Source: Anaeromyces robustus | Lineage: Eukaryota; Neocallimastigomycota; Neocallimastigomycetes; Neocallimastigales; Neocallimastigaceae | Direction: 5' to 3' | Assembly: GCA_002104895.1 (NCBI GenBank) | Contig: MCFG01000025.1 | Coordinates: forward strand, 115,001 to 177,500 | Length of the DNA: 62,500 bases | Part shown: piece after piece, positions 34,420 through 48,700 of the stretch | Position numbering within the stretch: the stretch's first letter is position 1 | Layout of the letters: every line of letters begins with the position of its first letter | Notes under the pieces: generated by a model | The model's database searches: none | The model's input: the letters and a program-made list of their open reading frames with translations, nothing else | Told to the model about the DNA's origin: nothing | Translations under genes and position numbers: made by a program

Positions 34420-34989
34420 TGTATTTTAAAATAAAAATAATATATATTTAAATTATTAATTATATATAATTTATTAATTATGTAATAGGGTACAGCGTAT
34501 CAACAAGAACAAAATCCTTATTTACCACCTTTAGATTATTTTGATCATGAATCTACTGTTTTACATAGAACTGGAAAACAAATTGATGATTATATATCTA
34601 TGGGTAGAAGTGCATTACAAGAATTATATGATCAAAAAAAGATTTTAAAGGTAATTTATATATAATAATAATTTTTTTTTTTTTTTTTTTACAATTTTTA
34701 TATCTTTAATATTAAAATTTTTATTATTAATTTTATTTATATCTTTATATTTTTATATTTTTATATATAATATATATTATATATACTATATATATATATT
34801 TTATTATTATATTTCAATCTAAAATAGAAAAGTAGAACAACAATGTTAGATATTGCCAATACTTTAGGAGTATCACAAACTGTTATACGTTATATAGAGA
34901 CAAGAACGACACAAGATAAATGGATATTATTTATCGGTATTGTTATTACAGTATTTTTAATGTGGTTAATTGTTCATTATTTCGGTTAA
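33102..34989 (+). CDS. BOS1: BOS1/GOSR2 (membrin) Qb-SNARE, with two apparent single-base frameshifts
   Basis: Predicted exons: 33102-33203, 33505-33607, 34005-34084, 34312-34356, 34489-34650 and 34828-34989. The SNARE acts in ER-to-Golgi vesicle fusion. The N-terminus MNILYNNSSKQIRQI is family-typical. Exon 2 gives GQISASLGALKKASDDLMQL. The SNARE motif runs from LHRTGKQIDDYISMGRSAL through MLDIANTLGVSQTVIRYIE. A C-terminal anchor (WILFIGIVITVFLMWLIVHY) follows. The reading frame breaks twice. Exon 1 breaks near 33156-33166, in a T4 run or the following A6 run. Exon 3 breaks in an A6 run at 34013-34018, where one base fewer would join RAEK to YKENINFFQDSFNRW. Both breaks lie in homopolymers, and the rest is intact. 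Sequencing or assembly errors in a working gene are more likely than true decay. Confidence 0.85.
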
Positions 34990-36415
34990 CGAATAATAAA
35001 TGAATAATAGTGGTGAAAAAAAAAAAGAGAATGTAATTGGTACTCTTTTTTCTTTCCTTTTTTTTTTTTTTATTTAAAAAAAAAAAAAAATTCATATATA
35101 TATAATAATAATAAAAAATAAAGATTATAATAATAAAATAAAAAATATTTAAAATAAAAATATTTAAATAATATATATATATATTTTATTTAAATAAAAA
35201 GACAATTATTTAAATAGATAAAATAAAATAAAAATAAGATAAAATAATAAAATAAAATAAAATAAAATAATAAAATAAAATAAAAATAATAAAATAAAAT
35301 AACATAAAATAAAAATAAAATAAATTAACATAAAATAAATTAACATAAAATAAAAATAAAATAAATTAACATAAAATAAATTAACATAAAATAAAAATAA
35401 AATAAAAAATAAAAAAAAAAAATAAAAAAATAAAAATAAAAATAATAAAAAGTGAAAAATAAAAATAGTTTTATATATATATTTTAAATTATAAATTCTA
35501 TATATAAACATAAAAGCAAAATACAAACAAAAACCAAAAACAGAAAATAAAATATATTTAATTATATATATATAATTTTAATAAATTTCGTTGCTTATAT
35601 AATAAATACATAAAAAAAAAAAATAAGCAAATAAATTTATTAAAAAAAAAAAAAAAACAGAAATTATTATAAAAATCTATTTTATATGTAGTTGATGACT
35701 TGCATAAATAATAACAATTAATTCACTTTTATAATAATTCTTGTTACTTGAAAGCTGTTATTTTTATTTTTGTATTTATTTTGTATTTATGATAACATAA
35801 AATAGTAATAAGAAAAAAAAAAAAAAAAAAAAAAAAATAAAAATAAAAATAAAAAAATAAAATAAAATAAAATAAAATAAAAATAATATATTTATACATT
35901 ATATCCAATTTCCTCAATCCATTTTCATTTTCATGTCCATAAATTATATATGCTAACTGAATTCCTTTTTTTTTTTTTTTCCAAAAAAAGTGCATTAAAA
36001 AATTTTATTGATTATTTTAATATTTTTATTTATTTTGTTTTTATTTAATTATTTTTTCTTTGACAAACCAATTTAACATTTATACTAATTTTTTTTTCTA
36101 CTTTCTTCAAATAACATTCAATTCCATTGTCATTTCTTTTTTTTTTTTTTTTTCATACGTCATATATTTATTTATTTATTTTAAATCATTCATAAATACT
36201 TATTTCTTTCCAATATATAAAATATAAAATACTGAAATATATACTTCAAAATATTAATCTATAATTTTATAATTTTTTATTATATTAAATTAATTTAAAT
36301 TGCACACACATATACAAATTATTTTTTCACCATATTTTATTATTTTGTAATGTATATATTTTCCAATACAGTAATGATATTGTATATAAAGAACAATACA
36401 ATGCGTATAATAAAA
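34990..36415. other. Intergenic between convergent BOS1 and RPS16; (AAAAT)n runs
   Basis: Degenerate AAAAT/AAAATAAAATTAACAT repeats at about 35218-35420 and A-runs near 35815. Minus-strand poly-Tyr/Phe/Leu frames here are repeat artefacts. No gene seen. Confidence 0.75.
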
Positions 36416-37233
36416 TTAACGGTAAGATTTCTATAATAATAATAATATAATAATAATAAAAATAATAATTAGTTATATATATATATTTTCATATTTTCAA
36501 GTAATAAATATCCCTATATATTTTTATTCAACTTACTTGGTACTTGGAACGAGCACCCTTTCCTCCGAACTTCTTTGGTTCACAACGACGTGGATCGGCA
36601 ACGAGAAGAGAACGGTCGTACTTAACAAGTAAATCCTTAATTTCCTTCTTGGAGGCTTCATCAACGTACTTTTGGTAGTAAGCAACAATAGCCTTAGCAA
36701 TAGCTTGACGAATGGCTATTATTTTAATTAATTACAAATTATGTTAATAACGATATGTTTAATAATACAGTTTATTAACATATTATATGTATAAATTTAT
36801 ATATATTTACCGTAGATTTGAGAAGTGTGACCACCACCACGGACAGTAACTCTGATATCGACGTTGGCGAATCTTTCCTTACCGACAACAAGAATTGGTT
36901 CGTAGACCTTGAACTTTAAGATATCTGGTTCAACAAGGTTGATTGGGGAACCATTGATCTTGAGAAGACCTTTACCAGTCTTACAATAGGCAACAGCGGT
37001 GGCGGTTTTCTATTAAATATATATATAAATATCAAATTATAAAAATAAAAGTTTAATATTTTATATACCATATAAATAATGTTGAATTATTTTCCTTATA
37101 TCTTAATATATTAATTTGTCATTCTAATAACTGATATTAAAATATATTCATTCTAATATTGTTGAATTTATTATATATTTGAAAAATGATAATAAATAAT
37201 TACTTTGCGACCGTAAGTTTGAACGGCTTCCAT
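36416..37233 (-). CDS. RPS16: 40S ribosomal protein S16 (uS9)
   Basis: Four predicted exons: 37233-37204, 37009-36811, 36715-36537 and 36430-36416, giving 140 residues, close to the usual 140-146. The protein sits in the small-subunit head and its C-terminal tail reaches the P-site tRNA. Visible signature: [91 protein letters not shown] and the invariant tail SKYQ-KSYR. The first exon has 30 nt; the last has only 15 nt (KSYR plus stop). Codon choice differs sharply from the neighbours: AAG, GTC, TTC, TAC, CTT and CGT are common. This makes the gene the most GC-rich segment of the window, as expected for translational selection in a highly expressed gene. Confidence 0.97.
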
Positions 37234-37243
37234 GATTGCTATC

Positions 37244-37504
37244 CTGTTGAATAAGTAATGGATGAATAATGAAAATAGATTTATGATAGAAAACAAATGT
37301 ATAAAAGAATTAAATAAAATAGAATAAATTAGTATCATATATAAACACTTTCATTATTTAAACATGCCATTAAAACAATAATATTAATAATTAACAAAAA
37401 TTAATGAACAACAAGACACATCAATTCAAAAATTTAAAATAAAAGTCATAACAACATCAATAACAAACAAACATTCATAATTCATAAAAACAAATCCTAC
37501 ATAC
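37244..37504 (-). other. Putative 5'-UTR intron of RPS16
   Basis: On the minus strand a consensus donor (TTG|GTATGT, at 37504) and acceptor (TTCAACAG|GA, at 37244) flank 261 nt of AT-rich DNA. Ten nucleotides then lead to the ATG at 37233. Leader introns are common in fungal ribosomal-protein genes. Inferred from the sites alone. Confidence 0.5.
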
Positions 37505-38013
37505 CAATATTTTTTATAATAGCGTTAAGAGGAAGTATTAAATTCAAATTTTTTAATGTTGTTTTTGTTACTTCACAAAAAATTGTATGGCTTTGAAAAA
37601 TAGAGATATATGATTGGATAATTTCAATTTTTAAATACTAAACAGCAAATTTATATTGATTCATTACATTGTATAATATATATTTAATATAAATTAACAC
37701 AGAATAATAAATAAATACATTATGTATTAAATTTGTAATAAAAATATATTCTATTATATTATATAGTAATAATATTTATTATATGGTTTTTTCTTTATTA
37801 TTATTATTATTATTATAATTATATATTATTTAATAATATAATTATAATTATTTTGCATTATGATTTAAATTTTTATTAAAGGATTTCAGGAATATATCAA
37901 TTTATATATGTTTTTAAGTAAATAAATAAATAAATAAATAAATAATGTATATAAAAAATATATATGAAAGCTAAATAGTTATTGATTGTACAATTAATAA
38001 AATTAACCCTAGT
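37505..38013. other. Intergenic between RPS16 and ARFRP1
   Basis: AT-rich; presumably holds the RPS16 promoter and the ARFRP1 3' end. Nothing specific recognised. Confidence 0.6.
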
Positions 38014-39186
38014 TTAACTTTTATATACAGGTGGTCTATTTTCTTTATTTCTCTTCATTCTTAAAATTAACCATTCAACTGCTTCTTTTACACCTTTTCT
38101 ATATATATGATTTATATATTATATATTATATATTATATATTATATAATTAATAATAATTTAAATATTAAATATTTAATAATAATTTAAATAATATATATT
38201 TAATAATAATTTAAATAATGTATATTTAATAACATTTTAAATATATATTTAATAACAATTTAATATTAATACTTATTTTTGTTTATATATATTTACCCTG
38301 TTAAAGCTGATATTGGTAATACAGTACTATCTCTAGCTCCTATGTACATAGCAATTTGTGTGAAGATTTCTTTAATTTCTTCTACTTTCAATGCATTTGG
38401 ACTATCTTGTTTATTTGCTAACATCAGAACAGGAACACCTTCAATTGAATCATCAGATATTATATTTTCTTTATAGATTTTTTTAGAAAAAATTATTTTT
38501 TATTCATAGAAATTTTAATTAATAAAATCAATATTATTAAATTATTTACCAAAAGTTCTTTTACATTCTTCAATTCTTTCTTTATCAACTGAATCAACAA
38601 TAAATGCTATTCCATGACATTCATTATAATACTCTTTCCATAATTTTTGTAACTCTTTCTGTCCACCTAAATCCCAAAAATTAATTTTTGCATTTTCGTA
38701 CTCAATTTTTCCAACTTTTTTTTTATTTTATTTATTTTATTTATTTATTTTTTTTAACAAAGTATAAATATTAAATAAATAAATATTAAATGAAAAATGA
38801 TAAAATTATAAATAATTCTTTAATAATTTCATTTATATTTAACAATTTAAAACAATTTAACTTTTATTTAATAATAATAAATTTTTATCATTAAAAAAAT
38901 AATTTTATTAAATACCATTTAGACCAACAGTTGGTGCAATTTTTTCTGGTGTTAGACCGGGTATACCGAGAAATATTGATTTTACTTTTTCAAGAAATGT
39001 CTTTTTAATTTCGATAAAAAATTTTTATATTTATTTTAGAATTATTTTAAATAAATACATATAAATTAATAGTTATATATATATATGAATTACTGTTTTT
39101 CCTGCATTATCTAAACCTAAAATTATAATATAATATTCTTCTTTTTGTACAATATATTTATATAATCCACTTAATAAAGTGTACAT
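38014..39186 (-). CDS. ARL3: ARFRP1/yeast Arl3-type small GTPase (trans-Golgi)
   Basis: Five predicted exons: 39186-39094, 39000-38916, 38714-38550, 38468-38297 and 38098-38014, giving 199 residues. The symbol follows yeast ARL3; the human name is ARFRP1. This GTPase recruits Arl1 and golgins to the trans-Golgi. It starts MYTLLSGLYKYIVQKEEYYI and lacks the Gly2 myristoylation site of ordinary Arfs. That is a hallmark of this subfamily, which is N-acetylated instead. Nucleotide motifs: GLDNAGKT (about 24-31), the switch I segment APTVGLN, WDLGGQ and ANKQD. The SAL motif is present as ISALTGKGV. The C-terminal VEWLILRM and RPP tail fit ARFRP1. The P-loop is split by the first intron right after GKT. 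Confidence 0.94.
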
Positions 39187-39397
39187 CTTTAAATATTATT
39201 TATTTTTTTAACAATTAAGTTTGGATATTATTTTAAAACAATTTTAAAACAATATTTATAAATTAATACAATAATATTTAATATGTAAATTTAAAAATTT
39301 ATACGCCATATTTAGAATCACTATAAATAACTATAAATTAATTAATTAATAAATAAATAAATAAATAAATAAATAACTAAATAAATAAATAAATAAC

Positions 39398-39436
<39 letters not shown>

Positions 39437-40097
39437 CTAAATAAATAAATAAATAACTAAATAAATAAATAAATAACTAAATAAATAACTAACTAAATAA
39501 ATAAATAAATAAATAAATAAATTTTAATTTATTTAATTTATAATATAAATTATTTATTAAAAACTGAAATTATAATTGTTTAATTGTATATGTGCTTTTT
39601 TATTTTTATTTTTTTTTTTTTTTATAATTTTGATTATCATATGTCTTAATTGTTAATATTGATATTATTATTATTATTTTTTTTAAATATTAATATTATT
39701 ATCATGAATTTAATAATACTCATAATAATATAATATAATATTATTATATATTTAAAGGCTATATATTTATATCATGTATCTTAATTGTTAATATTGCTAT
39801 TATTATTATTATTTTTTTTTTATTTTTATTATTATTATTTTTTTTAATTAAATATTAATATGATTATCATGGATTAAATAATAATCATAATAATAAAATA
39901 TTATTATATATCTATACCTATAGGCTATATATTTATAAGTATGTATAAGCGAAAAATAAAAAAATAGACATTATTAGTTAACTATTTTTCTGTTTTAATT
40001 ATTTTATAATAAATTAAGCAATAAAAATAAAATAAAATAAAATAAAAGAAAATAAAATTTATTTATTCAGTTTTTTTTTTTCTTTTTTCTTTTCCAA
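39187..40097. other. Intergenic, with a (TAAA)n array
   Basis: A (TAAA)n array with TAAC variants runs from about 39336 to 39520. Two diverged copies of a block TTAATTGTTAATATTG plus a (TTA) run, ATTATCATG and AGGCTATATATTTATA lie at about 39645-39775 and 39780-39935. No gene seen. Confidence 0.75.
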
Positions 40098-41784
40098 TTA
40101 TAATTCTTTTTTATCTGCTAAATTCTTTGTTTCCATGTTTAATCTTTCCTTAGATTCTGCTTCTTTCTTAATTTTTCTCTGGTTAAATGCTTCAACAACA
40201 TTATCAGCATTTCTTATAAAAACTTCACCAACAATAGCACTAATTGGAGATGCTAAAACTTCCAAAATAACATTAGTTCTTTTATTAAAACCTTGACTAG
40301 CATTTCTAATCATTTCACTAACAGCGTCATTAGTAATATAATATCTATTTCTAATTGCTCCCATAAGCATACATCTAGCACATTCATCTGGTGGAAGAGC
40401 TACACTTGCGCCTTCAATTTCAAAAGTACAAGCTGGTTTAATTTTATTCTCATTTTCAAACATTGGACTATATATAATTAAGATTTGAATTGTAGTACAA
40501 TATTACAATATTACAATATATAATTAAAATTATAGATTATTAATATTTATATAACAAAAAAAAAAAAAAAAAATATTATTAATTATTATTATTATATCAT
40601 AATAATTATTTTTTTATCAATTAATAATTATTTTTTTTTCCTTATCTTTTTTTTATTTTCTATATTTCTTTATTATTTTTAATAATGTATAATATATATA
40701 TATTTATATATAATACTTACGTATCCATATTTCCTGGTAAATATAAATGAACTTTTGTTTTACTTGAGATTAATTCATTACGAAGACCATCAACAAAACC
40801 TCTTAAACCAAATTTAGAAGCACAGTAGCCAATGTAACCAGTAAATGTAACATTAGCTAAAACAGAAGCAACATAAATAATTCTTTCTGGGAAGTCAATT
40901 TTTAATTTTTGACATGCAGAGAAAAGGGATTCAGTGATTCTAATACTACCAAGTAAATTACTATTAATTAAATTTTCCATAATAGTTTCTTTACCAGCAA
41001 TAGTTGCTTCAGCATCTTGAATAGATTGATTAAAGATTTCACCTGGTGATGAAAAACCTATTAATGTTATATTTTTTTATAAAATTTATTATTATTAATT
41101 ATTAAATTTATTTTAAGAAATATTTTAAAAAATTCATATTATCAATTATTTTAATTTATTGTTTGAGATATAGATAGTTTAAAAATTATTATTACTACTT
41201 TTATTATTCTTAAATTAAAATTTATTTTTAAAAAATATTTTAAAAAAATATTATCATCAATTATTATATTTATTTTTAGAAAATTGATTTAAATATAAAT
41301 ATATTATGTCATTTAAAATATTATTCATTTAATTACCATGACTTAAAATGACCCAGTCAATTCCATTGTATTTAGTTAAAAGGCTTGGAATATCTAAAAA
41401 GATTTTTTCTCTATCTTTTAAATCTAATTTAAAACCTTCAATAATTTGATTTTCTGGATCTCTAGCACAAGCCTTAATTTCTTCAACAGCATAATCAAGA
41501 CGTGATTTACCGTTAGCATCACTATCTTTACCACGAGCAACTAAAATGACATTAGCGCCATGTTGAGCTAAAATTTTAGCAGTACTTTTACCTAAACCAC
41601 TTGAAGCACCTGTAACTAAAATTTTCTTTCCCTCGACATTTTGAGTTAATAAAGCTGGTGAAAATCTTCTACTAATAAAGAAGAAAATAAATATTAAACC
41701 ATATGAAATTCCACAAATAAGTAATGGAATTAAAAAGAGCAAAATATAAAATTTGTAATCAGTTAATTGATTTTTAAATATCAT
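40098..41784 (-). CDS. TSC10: 3-ketodihydrosphingosine reductase (SDR family; TSC10/KDSR)
   Basis: Three predicted exons: 41784-41337, 41057-40721 and 40467-40098, giving 384 residues. The enzyme reduces 3-ketodihydrosphingosine to dihydrosphingosine with NADPH on the ER membrane, the second step of sphingolipid synthesis. Residues about 11-38 are a hydrophobic anchor. The Rossmann motif TGASSGLG is at 58-65, followed by AQHGANVILVAR. The second motif VILSHGN stands in place of NNAG. The catalytic triad is Ser214 (YVASV), Tyr227 and Lys231 (YCASK). FGLRGFVDGLRNEL, then HLYLPGNMDTPMFENENK, place it in the KDSR/Tsc10 group. A second hydrophobic stretch near residues 325-345 (NVILEVLASPISAIVGEVFI) and a charged tail follow. 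Confidence 0.92.
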
Positions 41785-41807
41785 TTTATTTTATTTTTTA
41801 TTTCTTT

Positions 41808-41842
<35 letters not shown>

Positions 41843-43480
41843 AAACAAATTTAAAATTTTAGATATTTAAATATAATATATATTTTTTAATCAATAATTC
41901 AAAAAACAAAATTTTAATTTTTATCAATTTATTTATTATATAATATTAAAAAATATTTATAAATCAAAATGAAAAAAAAAAAAAAAGGAGAAATTATAAA
42001 GAATTTATATATAAGAATTTAATTAAATTTTTAATAGTTATTAAGATTTTTAAAAATTAATTAATATACAATAATTAATAACCAACCAAGTGAATTATCC
42101 AAGTTTTCATTTAGTAATTTTTAATATTAATTAAATCTGCCTTTTCATATAATAAAATAATTCAATATTCTTTTTAATTAATATTAGAAAATAAAGTTTA
42201 ATTTAACTATTGAAATGTTTTAGATGAACTTTTTTCTTTACATAAAGAAATAAAATTCTTAGAGAGAAACTTTATACACAAGTTTTATTTTATGACATTT
42301 TGATATTAATATTTTAAAAATGTCATAATAATAACAATGTATAAAATTAATATTTTATGGATAAATTAATTTTTAATTATACACATGTTACAATATAAAT
42401 AATTCCATATGTTATTGTTTTTTTTTTTTTTTTAATTTATTGAAAATTTCATTAATTAAAAATAATTAAAATAGATAGATTATAAATATTTGTTATATAA
42501 TTAATTATAGTTTTTTATATATAAATTATAAATAAATTGTATTTGAATTGAAAAAAGTACACACACATATATATAATTATAGAGAGATATGCTTCAAAAT
42601 TTAAGATTTATAAAAGTAAAGGTTATTTCATCATTGTTTTAATAATTTCATATCGAGAAATATATATATATAAGGAAATATTAATTATATCCTTTTTTGT
42701 GGATTGTCAATTTACCAATTATTTTTATATAGCTTAATTATTTTTTTTCTTTTTATTATATACATATAAAATAAAATGCAAATAAAACCCTAATTTTTTT
42801 TTAACGTTAATATTTAATATATCAATAATAATTTTATTTTAATATTTAATGATTTTAAATAATAATTAATTTTTTTTATTATCTTTTTTGAAAAGTTTAA
42901 ACATAATTAAATGATAAATATTAATGCATAAATATTTGTCAAGTTATAATTTCAATAATTTAATTTTTTGTCATAAAATTTATATATATTTTATATTTTA
43001 TAATTTATATTAGCATATTAAATTTTATAATAATTTAAGTGCTATGATTATAAACTATTTTAATTATATTATATAAAATATACAAATTATCAGAAAATTT
43101 TAAAATATTCTTAACTAATTATTATATCAATGTGCTAGTATAATAATTTTATATATTTTAATGGGAATAATTTTTAATGTGACTTTAATTTTTTATATTG
43201 TTTACATTTTACATTTTATTAGTTAATTAAAAGGTTAAGGTTTAACTTTGACAAACCATTAAACATTTTGAATTTTTCATCTTAATAATTTTTCAAATAA
43301 TAAATATATAAAAGATATATATTTTATATCCTATTTTACTTCATTTATATGGTCTTTTTTCTTTCTTTCCATAAATAATTAAATAAATATATAATAAATA
43401 ATAAATAATAAATAATAAATAATAAATAATAAATTATAAATAAATAGATAAATAAATAAATAAATATATAAATAAATATA

Positions 43481-43516
<36 letters not shown>

Positions 43517-43526
43517 ATAAATAATA

Positions 43527-43613
<87 letters not shown>

Positions 43614-44437
43614 TAAGAATAAATAAATAAATAATAATAAGAAATAAATTTTTTAATATATAAAAGTTTATATTTTTATTCTATTTTAATATATAAATAT
43701 ATATATATAAATATATGAATATATATATATTTTTAAATGCTAATTTTTTATTAGTATAATGATTAAATTTATTCTTTTTAAATCATTGATATTTATTTAT
43801 ATTAAATCATTATCTATTATTAATTAATATCAATAAAAAAAAAATTCTATAAAAGTTTTTATTTTACAGATGCTTTAAAATTTATTAAATATAATTAAAA
43901 AGGTAAAAAATATATATATTTGTATTTTAATTATTAAGTATTATTGTATTTTAATTAAGATTATTGTATATATATAAATTATAATAGAAAATATTAACTA
44001 TATATTATTTTATTTTGAGATTTATTATAAATTATACTAGTGTAAACTACATTACATAATTAAAATATTTTAATAATTCTTATCTTTCTTTTCTTTTCTA
44101 TTCTTTTTTTATTTTTATTTTTATTTTTTTTTTTTATTTTTTATTTTTATTTTTTTTTTATTTTTTATTTTATTAATTTTATTCTATTTTGTTCTTTTTT
44201 CGTTTTTTTTTTTTTTTAACTTTTTCATTTTATTTTATATTTTTCATTAAAGATTATAAATCTTTATTTCTTTTATTTTTTAATATACTTTTATTTAGAA
44301 TTTTACAATTAAGATTATTAATTATATTGCTATGTATATATTTTAATATATAAAATAATGATACAACACTATACTAACTTTTTTTTATGTAATTTTTTTT
44401 TATTACTTTTGACTTAAAATATTGAAAAAAACCTGAA

Positions 44438-44473
<36 letters not shown>

Positions 44474-45031
44474 AAAGACATTTAGCAAAAAAAAAAAAAA
44501 AAAAAAAATAAAATGAATTTTTATTGAAAAAGTATAAAATACAATTTTTTATACCATCAATTGAAAAATAAGAGTAAAAATAAAGAAAACAATGTTTTTG
44601 TATTTTTCAATATAACTACAACATAAAAATTCTTATTATTTATATAACATGTGTTTATTTTAATTATAAAAAAAAAATATACAAGAACTATTAGAAAGGA
44701 TTATTTTTAAGCAATTTCATTCTGAATATAAAATTTATTTATTATAAGTGTATAAGAACAGATAATACCAAAAATAATAATCCGCCTGATATTTAATTTT
44801 TAATATATATTTTTTTTTTATATTTTAAATTTTTTTTATTATATTTTTATTTTTTATTCTAATTATGAAAGGTATATGTTATAGAAAGAAATAATATATT
44901 AACTATATTTTATAAATTTTATATTAAATAATGTTACTAATTTTTTATTCAAATTTTTATTCATAATAGTATCATTATTAATAAATATAGTACAATTCAA
45001 TTATATTTTAATTTATTTATAATAATTAATA
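41785..45031. other. 3.2-kb intergenic region between divergent TSC10 and SET1
   Basis: The longest gene-free stretch apart from repeats. It holds (TAAATAAA)n and (AATAAT)n runs at about 43390-43640 and poly-T/poly-A pairs near 44440-44510. I see no frame, RNA gene or terminal repeat. Confidence 0.65.
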
Positions 45032-45741
45032 ATGAGTTCAAATAATAATAAGGAGAAAATAATTCCAGTAGTAACCGTTAAAAAATTAGTATGTTAATAT
45101 TTTGTTATAATTCCATTAAACTATAGTACAAATTTATATTTTATAAAAAAAGTATTAATTATTGTTAATAATACACAATTAAATATGTATTTCCCTATTT
45201 TTCTTTATATACCTATTTATTATGTATAAATATTATATAATGTTAATTCTATATTTGAAGAAAGCTGATCCTCGAAAAAGAATTGATTGGTATGAATTAG
45301 CAGGTCATAGAAATAGAAAATTAATAACATATTTTTCACCAGTAGTTTTCGAGGTATATAAATAATATATTTAAATACATATATATATATTTAAATAATG
45401 AAGTTAAATAATATATGTAAATATATTATGATTTATATTTCTTTTTAGGATGAAAATATAACACCAACATTATTAATTAGAAATTTACCAGATACTTATT
45501 CGAGTAATGAATTATATAATTTATGTAATGAATTTGGTCCTATCAGAACATATAAATATGAACCATTATGTAATATAGGATCGATAACATATGATAATTC
45601 AGAAAACAGAAATGGAAAAATACCAAGAAATGCTCTTTTAACATTAACAGGAACTTTAGTTAAAAATAGATATATAAAAGTAGAATTTGATAAAAATGGT
45701 AAATATTCACTTTATTAATTTGACATTTTGTATATAATAAG

Positions 45742-45783
<42 letters not shown>

Positions 45784-48700
45784 TAATATTAATTTTATGT
45801 ATATAATATATAATAAAATATATAATAAATAAAATAAAAATGATAAAATAAAATTAAAAATTAAAAATATAAAATTGTTAATAAAGAAACAAAATTCAAT
45901 GACCTTTCTAATAAAAAGAAAGAAGAATTAAAACAACAAAAGGAAAATGAAGCAAAAAAAATGGAAGATAAACTTAAAAATGAGAAATTTAAATTAAATT
46001 CAAAAAATCAGGATAATGAGGATTCAAAATATGAAAATTCTAAAAAGCAAATTAATTATAGAAATTCATATGATCAAAATAATGAAAACTTTAGCAGTAA
46101 AAATGATAGAGATGATTACGATCGATATTATTATAAAAATGAAAGAAGAAGTGATGGTAGTGTATATGGGAAAGAAAAAATTGATAAATCCCAAGCGGTT
46201 GATCGATTGAAACAAATTGAGATTGAAAAAGCAAAATTACAAAAAATGATTGATGAAAAAGAAGCCTTAATGAAAAGAAATGAACAATATGATACCAAGA
46301 ATATAATGAAAATTAAAAAGAGTTTATCAACTAAAGATGAAAAAATAAACGGTAATTAATTGTTATTTTTTTTAATAATAGTATATTTTAAGAATCTATA
46401 TATATATAGATTTTTAAAATATATTAAATAAAAAAATATTAAATAAATTGTAATTTATTTAAAAAGAAAAAATGTATAAGCATTAAAATTGATATATATA
46501 TATATATATAATCAATTATTATTGTTATTATTATTATTAATTATTTTAATTATTTTTGTATATATAATGATAATAATAATTTAGTGGATATCACTAACGA
46601 GAATGTATCGAATAAAAATTATGACCAAATGAATGGTATATTTATAGACTTATTTATTTATATTTTTTTTATATTATATTTTAATAAAATTTATATAATA
46701 AATAATTAATATATTATTAATGATAATTAAATATATATATTTTTATTTTTTTATCATTAAATTATTATTATTATTTCAATAATTAATACTTTATAATTAA
46801 TAATCAATAATATTCAATAATAATTAATAATTAATAATGATAATATATATAAATATACATTTCAATATATTTTTATAAAAAAAAAAAAATAACAAAATAT
46901 AAAAAAAAATACATGATATATATTATTATTTAAATTTTTTATAATGAAGATATTTATGATTTAAAAATGGAAGAAAATGGTACAAGTACAAAAGAAGAAT
47001 TAATTGATTATACACAATCAATATTAATAGATGAATTGAAAAAAGCATTTATAAAAGATTTAAAAATGAGAATTGTAGGACAAATAATACACACTTGTTT
47101 AGCACCAGAATATACCAAATCAATAAATCCTTTAACTGCAAAATTATTCGATAATGGTACAAATAATAATGATCAAATTATGAGTGATGCTTCAAAAGAT
47201 CATGTTGATAGTAGAAATTCACCAAATGAACAAATGGTTGAAAATACAATTATAGATAAAAATGTATCAAATAATAATAAAAATCTACCTGAAAATGATG
47301 CCAATAGTAATATAATATCTGAAAATAATAACAATAATAATATCAATATAATTAATAATAATAGTAATAGTAATGTGATAAAATTTTTAAATAATGTAAA
47401 AATTAAGAAAAAGAATTTACCATCATTTAAAAAACATAAAATAATAGACGATAAAAATAGTTCACAAGAACGATATAGTAGGGATAAACGCTCTTCTCAT
47501 CAAACATCTAAAAGAAGAGTTAAAAGAAATGTTAAGAAACATAATATTGAATTTACTGATTCAAGTGAAGAAGAAGAGGAAGAAAATGAAAAGGAAAAAG
47601 AGAAAGGAAGAAGAAGTAGAAGAAATAGTACAGAACCTCATTCAAATCGTCATCATCATAATAATGATGATAATGTATCCATTTCATCATTAGAATCAAA
47701 TTCTGAGCATGAAAAAGATAATGAAAATTTAGATTTATTAGATTCAATGTTATCAGATGAAAGTCAAAGTTCAGATACATCATATGATGAAATTATACGA
47801 GGTCGATCAAAGATGAGAAGAGAAAGATTAAAAGCACGAAATTCAAAGAAACATTCTAAAAAAATGACAGTATCTTCATCAAGATCTCGATCAAATTCAA
47901 GATCTTACTCCATATCTTATTCCCCAGAAAAAAATAAATCTAAATCTAAATCTAAGTCATCAAAATCAAAATCACATCATCGTTCTTCATCCATAAAATA
48001 TGATGAAAATATTAATAAGAGTGATTTAGAAAATGATAATAATTATAAAAATGAAGTTGATGATGATAATAATGATAATGAAAATATGAGTATGGATATA
48101 AGTGATGATGAACAAGGAAATGAAAATAGAATTAAAAATAAAAATAATGAGAATAAAAGAGAGGGAGAAAATGGAAATGAAGATGAAAATGAAAATGAAA
48201 ATGAAAATAAGAATGGAATTAAGAATAAAAATAATATTAATCCAAAGAATATAAATATTGATAACATTTTTGATGCAGATTTAACTGATACAGATATAAA
48301 TAAAATTAATAATAATAATAATAATAATAATGATAATATGTTAACTGATACTGATGATGAAAGTGACGAAGTTTTTCTAGGGACAAATTTTAAGAGAGAA
48401 CAACGACAACAAGAACGAGAAAAACGAAGACAACAAAAACAAAAACAAAAACAAAAACAACGACATCAACATAGAGAAAATATAGATTATACCTCATCTT
48501 CATCATATGACTCTGATGGAGATACTACTATGGATGATCGATCATCAATGAAAAAAAATAAAAAGAAAAAAAGTAAATTAAGGAAAGAAAGAGAAGATAA
48601 AAAGAGATCTAATAAATATAATAATTTAAAAAGGAAGAAAAATGATCAAGATTCAAATGATGAAAGTATAGATGATGATATGAGTGTAGAAAGCATTACT

